A stretch of 5,819 nt of DNA from Flavobacterium sp. (GTDB lineage: Bacteria > Bacteroidota > Bacteroidia > Flavobacteriales > Flavobacteriaceae), in assembly GCA_030682755.1 (NCBI GenBank), contig JAUXNR010000252.1, positions 1 through 5,819 on the forward strand, written 5' to 3'. The notes beneath the pieces are model-generated. The model saw only the letters and a program-made list of their open reading frames with translations, was not told the origin of the DNA and did no database searches. Position numbers and translations under genes: made by a program. Shown in pieces: positions 1 to 5,277 of this stretch. How positions within the stretch are numbered: position 1 is the stretch's first letter; the number at the start of each line of letters is the position of its first letter.

Positions 1-472
1 ATTACGTCATTATTTGAAAATTGATCAAGATGATGTAATATGGGACAAATTGGTGGAATTGGATTTATTTAATGCTACTAAAAAATCAGGTTTAAAAAAT
101 GCTTCTCCGGCACAATATCTAGAACATATCTTAGCTGAAAAATGGGCTTTGCAACCAAATGATAAAGACATGATTGTGATGTATCACAAATTTGGTTATG
201 AATTAAATGGCGAGAAAAAACAAATTGACAGCACAATGGTTTGTATTGGCGAAGACCATACCTATACCGCTATGGCAAAAACCGTTGGCTTGCCGGTAGC
301 CATTGCAACCTTACAAATTTTAAAAGGCAACATTAAAACACCCGGCGTTCAAATTCCTATTCAAAAAGAAGTTTATGAACCCATTTTGAAAGAATTGGAA
401 ACTTTTGGTGTTATTTTCAATGATAAAGAAGTGCCTTATATGGGTTATAATCCAAACAATGTGGGAAGCTAA
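1..472 (+). CDS. Saccharopine dehydrogenase family protein, C-terminal part (partial at window edge)
   Basis: The reading frame is open to the left edge (first full codon at base 2, reading L-R-H-Y-L-K), so the TTG at 14 is an internal Leu codon and not a start. About 156 C-terminal residues are visible. They match my recollection of the C-terminal domain of Bacteroidota saccharopine reductase/dehydrogenase-like enzymes (LYS9-type), including the segment YHKFGYELNG, then ATLQILKGNI and a final GYNPNNVGS; the whole family protein is usually around 450 residues. The family carries out NAD(P)-dependent oxidoreduction of saccharopine in lysine metabolism. The N-terminal Rossmann domain that binds the cofactor lies outside the window, so the exact reaction cannot be judged here. 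The gene ends only 4 bases from the stop of the convergent gene to its right, and no hairpin terminator is visible. Family assignment is fairly sure; substrate is inferred. Confidence 0.88.
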   Translation, partial: LRHYLKIDQDDVIWDKLVELDLFNATKKSGLKNASPAQYLEHILAEKWALQPNDKDMIVMYHKFGYELNGEKKQIDSTMVCIGEDHTYTAMAKTVGLPVAIATLQILKGNIKTPGVQIPIQKEVYEPILKELETFGVIFNDKEVPYMGYNPNNVGS

Positions 473-476
473 ATCT

Positions 477-1079
477 TTATTTTGAAGCCTTGTGTTTGTT
501 GATTTCGTCTTGAAGTTGACGGCCTAGTTTTTGTTCCTTTTCTAGAGCTTTTTGTTTATAATCATCAAATTCCTTTTCCATTTTATCAATGGCTTCTTTG
601 GCCTCTTTGGCTACTGATTTTGCACTTTTCATTTGAAACAAAATGACAAACACAAGCAAAAGCAATACGGCTACAATTCCCCACATGATTAGGTTATAAT
701 TTGTTTTGCTTACGGGAGCTCCTAAAAACAAAATATTGTTTTGGGCCGATTGAAGTTTTTCCAATTCCACTTTAGTGGTTGCCAACGTATCTTTTAAAAT
801 TTTAACTTCTTGATTGTGCCCTGCCACTTGATCTTTAATAGCAATTAATTCCTTTTTAAAACGGTTGGAAGAATCAATACTGTTCTTTTTTAACAAAAGA
901 AGGTGTTCTTTTTTTACAACTTTATATTCTTGAAAATTATTTGATTTTTGCAATACATATTCAAATTGTTGATCTAAAGAACCATTCATAGTTGCAGGTG
1001 AACCGGAATCGGTTTGTTCTTGAGAATAAACGGTTGTGAAAAGAAAAATAAACAGGAGGAGATATGAGTTGCGTTTCAT
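477..1079 (-). CDS. Secreted/membrane coiled-coil protein of unknown function
   Basis: A 200-residue protein that I cannot assign to a characterised family. It opens with a Sec signal peptide (MKRN, then a hydrophobic run at about 5-18, ending VYSQ, probably cleaved near residue 19-20). Residues 35-115 are charged and heptad-like, suggesting a coiled coil. A single strong membrane segment follows at about 129-149 (LIMWGIVAVLLLLVFVILF), then a second Lys/Glu-rich coiled coil at 152-198 (KEAKEAIDKMEKEFDDYKQK). The likely topology is a periplasmic coiled coil anchored in the inner membrane with a cytoplasmic helical tail. There is no enzyme motif. From memory, similar flavobacterial proteins carry the database label 'tRNA (guanine-N1)-methyltransferase'; nothing in this sequence supports that, since there is no SAM-binding fold. 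It is transcribed divergently from the Lrp-type gene and converges on the saccharopine dehydrogenase-like gene. It is intact, with an ATG start directly before the signal peptide. Confidence 0.82.
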   Translation of the reverse strand: MKRNSYLLLFIFLFTTVYSQEQTDSGSPATMNGSLDQQFEYVLQKSNNFQEYKVVKKEHLLLLKKNSIDSSNRFKKELIAIKDQVAGHNQEVKILKDTLATTKVELEKLQSAQNNILFLGAPVSKTNYNLIMWGIVAVLLLLVFVILFQMKSAKSVAKEAKEAIDKMEKEFDDYKQKALEKEQKLGRQLQDEINKHKASK

Positions 1080-1112
1080 TAGAGTTGGTTTGGTTCTAAA
1101 AAATTATAAAAA

Positions 1113-1120
1113 CAAATTTA
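1113..1120 (-). promoter_or_regulatory. Putative -7 box of the coiled-coil protein gene
   Basis: On the minus strand these bases read TAAATTTG, a full match to the Bacteroidota sigma-ABfr -7 consensus TAnnTTTG. Transcription would start around 1105-1108 and give a leader of roughly 25-30 bases before the ATG at 1079. A good TTTG box about 20 bases upstream is missing, the closest being GTTTC, so this rests on the -7 match and position alone. AT-rich sequence raises the chance of a random match. Confidence 0.45.
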
Positions 1121-1200
1121 ATTTTTTCTGCATTAGAAACCTAATAACGTAAAATAAAGTTGAAAAGTACAATTAAAAGCAATAATTAAATTATAACTAA

Positions 1201-1220
1201 AATCATCTAAAAAGATGTTT
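1201..1220. repeat. Small inverted repeat upstream of the Lrp-type gene
   Basis: The arms CATCT (1204-1208) and AGATG (1213-1217) are separated by four A's. After a T/T mismatch the symmetry continues with AA and TT (1201-1202 and 1219-1220). The T run at 1218-1223 makes it resemble a tiny terminator on the plus strand. It ends about 17 bases upstream of the proposed -7 box of the lrp-type gene, where an autoregulatory operator would be plausible. Both readings are inference; the stem is short. Confidence 0.35.
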
Positions 1221-1236
1221 TTTAAAACTTTTTAAA

Positions 1237-1244
1237 TACTTTTG
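1237..1244 (+). promoter_or_regulatory. Putative -7 box of the Lrp/AsnC-type gene
   Basis: The bases read TACTTTTG, a full match to the Bacteroidota -7 consensus TAnnTTTG, only 16 bases before the ATG at 1261. With a start point 5-8 bases further on, the mRNA leader would be about 8-12 bases, which is unusually short. No clear TTTG/TTG -33 box is found 17-23 bases upstream; that stretch is occupied by the small inverted repeat and a T run, as might be expected for a regulated or activator-dependent promoter. Confidence 0.45.
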
Positions 1245-1260
1245 ATTAAAATTCATAACC

Positions 1261-1731
1261 ATGAAAATCAATTCACTTCAAATTGAAATAGACGGAATAG
1301 ACAAAGAAATCCTTCGTGATTTGATGGAAGATGCCCGAAAACCCATTTTACAAATTGCCAATAAAATTGGGATCTCAGGTGCAGCCATTCACCAGCGTTT
1401 AAAAAAACTGGAAGAAGCCGGTGTCATTTCAGGTTCAAAATTCATCATCAATAATAAAGTTTTGGGCTATAAAACCATGGCTTTTATTGGAGTTTATTTA
1501 GATAAAGCTTCGAGTAATTCAGATGCCGTGAGAGAATTGAAAAAAATTCCTGAGGTTTTAGAATGTCATTATACTACAGGAAACTGGAGTATTTTGGTAA
1601 AAATAATTTGTCGGGATAACGAACATTTGATGCAATTGTTGAACAAAAAAATCCAACCAATAGATGGTGTTTCCAGAACGGAAACCTTTATTTCGTTGGA
1701 ACAGCAGATTGAGAGGCAGATACAACTTTAA
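1261..1731 (+). CDS. Lrp/AsnC family transcriptional regulator
   Basis: A 156-residue protein of full length for the Lrp/AsnC family. Residues about 11-60 form the N-terminal winged helix-turn-helix typical of the family (IDKEILRDLMEDARKPILQIANKIGIS, then AAIHQRLKKLEEAGVI, the recognition helix and wing). Residues about 70-150 form the alpha/beta RAM domain, which binds an amino acid or similar effector and mediates dimer/octamer assembly. This part contains the LGYKTMAFIGVYL strand, the TTGNWSILVKI strand and a closing GVSRTETFISLE. Family members sense amino acids and bind DNA as multimers, often repressing their own gene. The regulon and ligand cannot be read from the sequence. A saccharopine dehydrogenase-like gene two genes away hints at amino-acid metabolism, but the two are not co-transcribed. 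The ATG at 1261 fits the family start and follows a TAnnTTTG box closely. Confidence 0.95.
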   Translation: MKINSLQIEIDGIDKEILRDLMEDARKPILQIANKIGISGAAIHQRLKKLEEAGVISGSKFIINNKVLGYKTMAFIGVYLDKASSNSDAVRELKKIPEVLECHYTTGNWSILVKIICRDNEHLMQLLNKKIQPIDGVSRTETFISLEQQIERQIQL

Positions 1732-1762
1732 AAGGTTGTGGGTTGAAAGTTGCGTTTTTTTT
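1723..1762 (+). terminator. Possible terminator of the Lrp-type gene
   Basis: The arms CAACTTT (1723-1729, overlapping the stop codon) and AAAGTTG (1746-1752) pair over 7 bp with a 16-base loop, and eight T's follow at 1755-1762. A competing hairpin uses ACAACTT with AAGGTTGT (1722-1739). The T run is convincing; the stem is weak and the loop long, so the call is moderate. Confidence 0.45.
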
Positions 1763-1875
1763 ACCACGAAGTAAAGAAGGGATTAAGTGGAAAACAGGAA
1801 TAAGTCTCCGAAACTTTGGAATGAAAAACCCGGAACAGCTGTAATGTTAATTTGCTTTCGCTTATGAAGCTCCAT
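1763..1875. other. Non-coding stretch between the Lrp-type gene and the metallopeptidase terminator
   Basis: No ORF of useful length on either strand. The part at 1763-1792 (ACCACGAAG, then AAGAAGG, then ATTAAGTGG) looks less AT-rich than the other gaps and resembles the degenerate ACCACGAAG-type dispersed sequence I recall from flavobacterial intergenic regions. A weak GCTTT/GAAGC hairpin lies near 1852-1870. I see nothing firmer. Confidence 0.25.
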
Positions 1876-1904
1876 AAAAAAATCCGTTATTTTCATAACG
1901 GATT
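1876..1904 (-). terminator. Rho-independent terminator of the metallopeptidase gene
   Basis: A perfect 10-bp stem, AATCCGTTAT (1881-1890) with ATAACGGATT (1895-1904), around a 4-base loop. Seven A's at 1876-1882, partly overlapping the stem, give a U run on the minus-strand transcript. It begins 22 bases after the stop of the metallopeptidase gene. On the plus strand the downstream T run is interrupted (CTATTTTATG), so the minus-strand direction is the better fit, though some two-way action is possible. Confidence 0.85.
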
Positions 1905-1925
1905 CTATTTTATGATTTTTTTAAA

Positions 1926-2621
1926 TTAGTCTCTGGAACCAAATACTTGTAGAGCCCAATATAACAAGGACGCTAACGCACCGATTGCAGCAACTAAATA
2001 CGTTCTAGCCGCCCATTTTAAGGCATCTTGTGCTCCTTCATATTCTTGTTGACCTACCATGTTTGCTTTTTTCAACCAAGCTAAAGCTCTATTGCTGGCA
2101 TCATATTCTACAGGTAAAGTAATGAAACTAAAGGTCGTTGCTAACGCCATCATCACTAAACCGGCTACTGCTATGTAAAATCCGAATGCACTACCAGAGG
2201 CAGCTCCTAAAATCAAACCACCAATCACTAACCATTGCGACATTCCAGAAGAAACACTTACCACCGGAACCAATTTAGAACGCATTGTCAGCCATTCATA
2301 GGCGGTTGCATGTTGCACCGCATGACCAACTTCGTGTGCGGCAACGGCAGCTGCTGCAGCATTTCTTTGATTATAAACAGCTTCACTTAAATTAACCGTT
2401 TTGTCGGTTGGATTATAATGATCCGTTAAACGGCCTGGAGTTGAAATCACTTTTACGTCATAAATACCATGATCTTCAAGCATTCGTTGAGCAATTTCTG
2501 CTCCGCTCATTCCATTTCGCAATTGTACTTTTGAATAAAATTCAAATTTTTTCTTCAGTTGATGACTTACTAACCAACTTACTAAAGCGATTGCACCGAT
2601 TAAAATATAATATCCTATCAT
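1926..2621 (-). CDS. Membrane zinc metallopeptidase (YugP-like, Zn_peptidase_2 family)
   Basis: A 231-residue integral membrane protein, full length for the YugP-like 'neutral zinc metallopeptidase' family. The zinc motif HEVGH is at residues 96-100, preceded by the Ala-rich helix NAAAAAVAAHEVGH and followed by AVQHA. His96, Glu97 and His100 are the expected zinc ligand, catalytic base and zinc ligand; the conserved LPVEYDAS segment (169-176) probably supplies the third ligand, Glu172. Membrane segments lie at about 2-20, 129-142, 145-168 and 206-224. The soluble part at 25-90 contains RNGMSGAEIAQRMLEDHGI and PGRLTDHYNP, both typical of the family as I know it. Substrates are unknown; a role in membrane-protein turnover is a guess. 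Its own promoter and terminator can be proposed, so it is probably a single-gene transcript despite facing the same way as the transporter gene upstream. The ATG at 2621 directly precedes the first membrane helix. Confidence 0.93.
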   Translation of the reverse strand: MIGYYILIGAIALVSWLVSHQLKKKFEFYSKVQLRNGMSGAEIAQRMLEDHGIYDVKVISTPGRLTDHYNPTDKTVNLSEAVYNQRNAAAAAVAAHEVGHAVQHATAYEWLTMRSKLVPVVSVSSGMSQWLVIGGLILGAASGSAFGFYIAVAGLVMMALATTFSFITLPVEYDASNRALAWLKKANMVGQQEYEGAQDALKWAARTYLVAAIGALASLLYWALQVFGSRD

Positions 2622-2690
2622 TTTTTTATTTTTAAGAGTTTAAAATTACAAAATAAATATCAAATTTTAAACCAATTAATACAGCCTTAA

Positions 2691-2723
2691 CAAATATGCT
2701 ATTTTGTCATTAAATATGTCAAA
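2691..2723 (-). promoter_or_regulatory. Putative promoter of the metallopeptidase gene
   Basis: On the minus strand a TTTG -33 box (2720-2723) is followed after 21 bases by CATATTTG (2691-2698), a 7-of-8 match to TAnnTTTG. The spacing fits Bacteroidota promoters. The leader would be about 60-65 bases. The -33 box and most of the spacer lie inside the inverted repeat at 2701-2725, and the promoter starts 8 bases after the transporter stop codon. Confidence 0.5.
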
Positions 2724-2725
2724 AT
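2701..2725. repeat. 25-base inverted repeat within the metallopeptidase promoter
   Basis: The left arm ATTTTGTCAT (2701-2710) and right arm ATGTCAAAAT (2716-2725) are complementary at 9 of 10 positions (one mismatch) around a 5-base centre, TAAAT. No T run follows on either strand, so it is a poor intrinsic terminator for the transporter gene. Its place over the -33 box and spacer suits a dimeric-repressor operator. Confidence 0.55.
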
Positions 2726-2730
2726 AATTT

Positions 2731-4359
2731 TTACCCTTGTTTTTCTAAGATTCGGAATAATTGCCGAATTGTTTGCGTAGCAAATCCATTTACCATTAAT
2801 AGTGATGAAATATATTTTTCCTGAATTAACCTTTGCTCGATTGCCTCAGTTATATTTTCAACAATGACTTTATACTCTTGTTTTATCTGATTTTGATATA
2901 TTTCCATGGAATGTTTTTCTATCAACGTGGCTGAATTATTTTGCAACATTACTAAATGTTCAACGGTAGTTTTGGAAATTAACTGCATCAAATCCTGAAC
3001 TTTTTCGTTTTCAGACGCCTGAATTTCTTCTAATTCAGAACGTATGCTCACGATGGTTTTTGAAACCTGAGAAAGAGTCAAAATCATATGATTGGAGTTT
3101 GTCAAATCTTTTTGTTCAATGTTATCTAAATCTGAAACGTGTATTTTTGAAGAAAAAATCAAAATCACATTAACCCTGCTTTGAATATCTTCAAATACTT
3201 CAATGGGGTTTGTTTGCTTTTTTGAACTAAGCAGAAATGATGAGAAAAATTGTCCTTTTTTTTCAGGTTTTTCCAAATGAAATAAAACAGAAATCAGATG
3301 TAACGTTAATCGATATACCTGAAGAGTTTCATTTCTGACGGCCACTACAGCCGCTTCGGGCAAATCAGGGGATGCGTTTGCGATAAATTCTGTCGTTTTA
3401 TATTTTCTTTCAGGATAAGCTTTCTGAAGCAACTTCACTAATAGCCCAATGAATGGCAAAAACAAAAGAACGCCCAGCAAATTAAATAAGGTATGAAATA
3501 ATGTAACCCCTAAAACGGCATTGTTGTCACCATTCATCACTAACCCTATCAACTTGGTTAATAGTGGTAACGATAAAAAAGCAACAATTCCCGTAAAAAT
3601 ATTAAAAATCAAATGACTTAAGGCTACTTGTTTTTTTATGGGAATTCCACCTAAAGCACCCAACATAACTGTAGTGGTGGTTCCAATATTTGCTCCAATG
3701 ACCATGGCTGCACCTTCAGAAAATGTAATTAACCCGGTATGCAAAGCTGTTAATATGATTGCGATTGTTGCCGAACTGGATTGCATTACAGAAGTCATCA
3801 CAATTGCAATCAAGACATAAAAAAAAGTGCCATAATGTGGTATTGAAGCCAAATCAAAAGAACTTGTAAAACCTTCAACACTGAGCTTCATGTATTCTAA
3901 ACCCATGAATAAAAAACCAAGTCCCACCAACAATCTGCTAATTCCATTGTACCGTGGTGATTTGCTTAAAAATATCAATCCCAAACCTCCCAAGCCTATT
4001 AACGGTAAAAACAATCCTTCAATATTTATTTTGAAACCAATTGTTGCCACTAGCCAACTTGTTGCCGTGGTTCCCAGGTTTGTCCCCATCACTACTCCAA
4101 TGGCATTTTGCATGGAAATCAAACCAGCACCAACAAAAGTTAACGTCATCAGTGTAACGGCGGAACTGCTCTGTAAAACTGCAGTTGAAAACAACCCTGT
4201 AAAAATTGATCGAATTTTACCCGTAGTAGATTTTCGGATAAGTATTTTAAACGTTCTTCCTGATAATTGTTTGATGGCTTCTTCCAACAAAAACATACCG
4301 TACATAAAAATACCCAGTCCGGCCAGAAACTTCCATATATCAAAATCAGACCAATGCAT
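2731..4359 (-). CDS. Na+/phosphate cotransporter family protein with PhoU-like C-terminal domain
   Basis: A 542-residue inner-membrane protein of the Na/Pi cotransporter (PNaS, NptA/YjbB-like) family. It shows the family's internal duplication: QSSSA at 63-67 followed by GTNLGTT at 92-98, and QSSSA at 193-197 followed by GANIGTT at 222-228. The QSSS motifs form the substrate and sodium site in this family. Membrane segments fill residues about 10-310, starting with IWKFLAGLGIFMYGMFLLEEAI. Residues about 335-540 are soluble and helical, like the PhoU-related domain often fused to bacterial members. Expected role: Na+-coupled movement of inorganic phosphate or a related anion; direction and substrate are not proven by sequence. 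No phosphate-regulon gene is adjacent. The upstream gene is cut off by a terminator at 4401-4433, so this gene needs its own promoter within 4360-4400, where I see no clean consensus. The ATG at 4359 fits the family start. Confidence 0.94.
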   Translation of the reverse strand: MHWSDFDIWKFLAGLGIFMYGMFLLEEAIKQLSGRTFKILIRKSTTGKIRSIFTGLFSTAVLQSSSAVTLMTLTFVGAGLISMQNAIGVVMGTNLGTTATSWLVATIGFKINIEGLFLPLIGLGGLGLIFLSKSPRYNGISRLLVGLGFLFMGLEYMKLSVEGFTSSFDLASIPHYGTFFYVLIAIVMTSVMQSSSATIAIILTALHTGLITFSEGAAMVIGANIGTTTTVMLGALGGIPIKKQVALSHLIFNIFTGIVAFLSLPLLTKLIGLVMNGDNNAVLGVTLFHTLFNLLGVLLFLPFIGLLVKLLQKAYPERKYKTTEFIANASPDLPEAAVVAVRNETLQVYRLTLHLISVLFHLEKPEKKGQFFSSFLLSSKKQTNPIEVFEDIQSRVNVILIFSSKIHVSDLDNIEQKDLTNSNHMILTLSQVSKTIVSIRSELEEIQASENEKVQDLMQLISKTTVEHLVMLQNNSATLIEKHSMEIYQNQIKQEYKVIVENITEAIEQRLIQEKYISSLLMVNGFATQTIRQLFRILEKQG

Positions 4360-4400
4360 ATTGTGAATTTATTAACCACAAGTTACAAAAAACAATGCAT

Positions 4401-4433
4401 AAAAAAACCTGAAACAACAATTTGTTCAGGTTT
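4401..4433 (-). terminator. Rho-independent terminator of the outer-membrane barrel-like gene
   Basis: The arms AAACCTGAA (4405-4413) and TTCAGGTTT (4425-4433) pair over 9 bp. Beyond one bulged A, CAA and TTG can pair too, leaving a 4-base loop. Seven A's at 4401-4407 give a U run on the minus-strand transcript. It starts 29 bases after the stop codon at 4463 and separates this gene from the transporter gene downstream. Confidence 0.85.
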
Positions 4434-4462
4434 ATAACCTTTCAATATAAATAAAAGGCTCT

Positions 4463-5140
4463 TTAAAAGAAAACCACACCCACCATCAATCGGTTTTGTC
4501 CGTTTTCTTTAACTGTATTGGAAACATTTGCAAAATCTGATTTCCATTTTCCGTTTGTTAAAGCAAATTCATAACCCACGTTCATACGAATGCTCAATTT
4601 TTCTTTTCGCTTTAAATTGAATGCCACCGAAGGTCCGGCATACAACACATTGTTATACAAACTCACATGTCCTGAATTGTTTTCTGGATTCAAATCATTC
4701 AAATTGATCGTATTGTCTCTTGAATATAAATTAAAATCGTTTCGTGAAAAGGCTACATTAATACCTCCTGAAAACAAAAATTTAGATTCATTGACAAAAT
4801 TATAATGCCCACGTAAACGTGTTGAAAAACTTGCCAATTTGTTTTCTGAAGTACTGTTTTTCCTTTTTGAATAGGATGAAGCAAATTCTGCATCAAACGA
4901 TAACTTTTCAGACAACACATTAAATCCCACCAAAAGTTCCGGCATTGCTTCACGAATTTCAGGCATTCCCGAAGCTTTTATTTTTTCATTAATGGAGAAG
5001 TCATTGTAAAAAACACCTCCTACTCCTACATACAAATCAAATTTGACCATTTTAGGGCCATCTGAAGTGTTGGTTGTTTCTTCTTGACTAAATGAACATT
5101 GAAATACGAATAAAGCTGCAAGCAAATAAATTTTTCTCAT
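4463..5140 (-). CDS. Outer-membrane beta-barrel-like protein, function unknown
   Basis: I place the start at 5140, giving 225 residues that begin with a clean Sec signal peptide (MRKIYLLAALFVFQCSFSQ, cleavage near residue 18-19). The in-frame ATG at 5194 would add 18 residues in front of the signal peptide and lies inside the proposed -33 box, so it is rejected. The mature part alternates polar and hydrophobic residues in strand-like segments: KFDLYVGVGGVFY (33-45), ELLVGFNVL (68-76), LSFDAEFASSY (80-90), ASFSTRLRGHYNF (103-115), FLFSGGINVAFS (121-132), NVLYAGPSVAFNL (164-176), LSIRMNVGYEFAL (182-194) and RLMVGVVFF (217-225). The C-terminal Phe is the usual barrel-assembly signal. Eight strands would fit a small OmpA/OmpW-sized barrel. 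The protein resembles the generic flavobacterial 'outer membrane beta-barrel' group, but I do not recognise a specific family. The gene has its own promoter and terminator. Confidence 0.82.
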   Translation of the reverse strand: MRKIYLLAALFVFQCSFSQEETTNTSDGPKMVKFDLYVGVGGVFYNDFSINEKIKASGMPEIREAMPELLVGFNVLSEKLSFDAEFASSYSKRKNSTSENKLASFSTRLRGHYNFVNESKFLFSGGINVAFSRNDFNLYSRDNTINLNDLNPENNSGHVSLYNNVLYAGPSVAFNLKRKEKLSIRMNVGYEFALTNGKWKSDFANVSNTVKENGQNRLMVGVVFF

Positions 5141-5161
5141 GTTTTTTGTTTTAGATTTTCT

Positions 5162-5195
5162 CAAAAATATATAAGATTTATAATATAAAATCAAA
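5162..5195 (-). promoter_or_regulatory. Promoter of the outer-membrane barrel-like gene
   Basis: On the minus strand TTTG (5192-5195) is followed after 22 bases by TATTTTTG (5162-5169), a full match to the -7 consensus TAnnTTTG. Transcription would start near 5154-5157, giving a leader of about 14-17 bases before the ATG at 5140. It lies just past the leuS terminator and decides between the two candidate start codons. Confidence 0.62.
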
Positions 5196-5219
5196 TTTTA
5201 AGATTTTATTATCGTTTAT

Positions 5220-5259
5220 AAAAAACCACGGATTCACAATTGTATTTGCGAATCCGTGG
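5220..5259 (-). terminator. Rho-independent terminator of leuS
   Basis: A perfect 10-bp stem pairs CCACGGATTC (5226-5235) with GAATCCGTGG (5250-5259). After one A/C mismatch three more pairs (CAA/TTG) form, leaving a 6-base loop. Six A's at 5220-5225 give the U run on the minus-strand transcript. It begins 19 bases after the leuS stop codon, so the barrel gene downstream is expected to be expressed separately. Confidence 0.9.
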
Positions 5260-5277
5260 CTAAAACTTTTTATGAAA

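Noticed and set aside
14..16. TTG as start codon of the left-edge gene
   Set aside because: The frame stays open to base 2 and the visible protein matches only the C-terminal part of a much longer family.
1558..1767. 69-codon minus-strand ORF over the 3' end of the Lrp-type gene
   Set aside because: Antisense to the RAM domain of a clear Lrp/AsnC protein; no recognisable features and no promoter.
2408..2635. 75-codon plus-strand ORF over the metallopeptidase N-terminus
   Set aside because: Antisense shadow of a conserved coding region, with low-complexity hydrophobic translation.
3890..4366. 158-codon plus-strand ORF, and the shorter 3638-3820 plus-strand ORF, opposite the transporter gene
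   Set aside because: Both are antisense shadows: Pro/Ile-rich translations with no domain, lying wholly opposite a well-supported conserved transporter gene.
4149..4379. 76-codon minus-strand ORF overlapping the start of the transporter gene in another frame
   Set aside because: The transporter frame carries the QSSSA and GTNLGTT family motifs; the alternative frame has no recognisable content.
4753..4953. 66-codon minus-strand ORF and the 4590-4805 plus-strand ORF over the barrel-like gene
   Set aside because: Out-of-frame and antisense shadows; the barrel frame has a signal peptide, strand pattern and terminal Phe.
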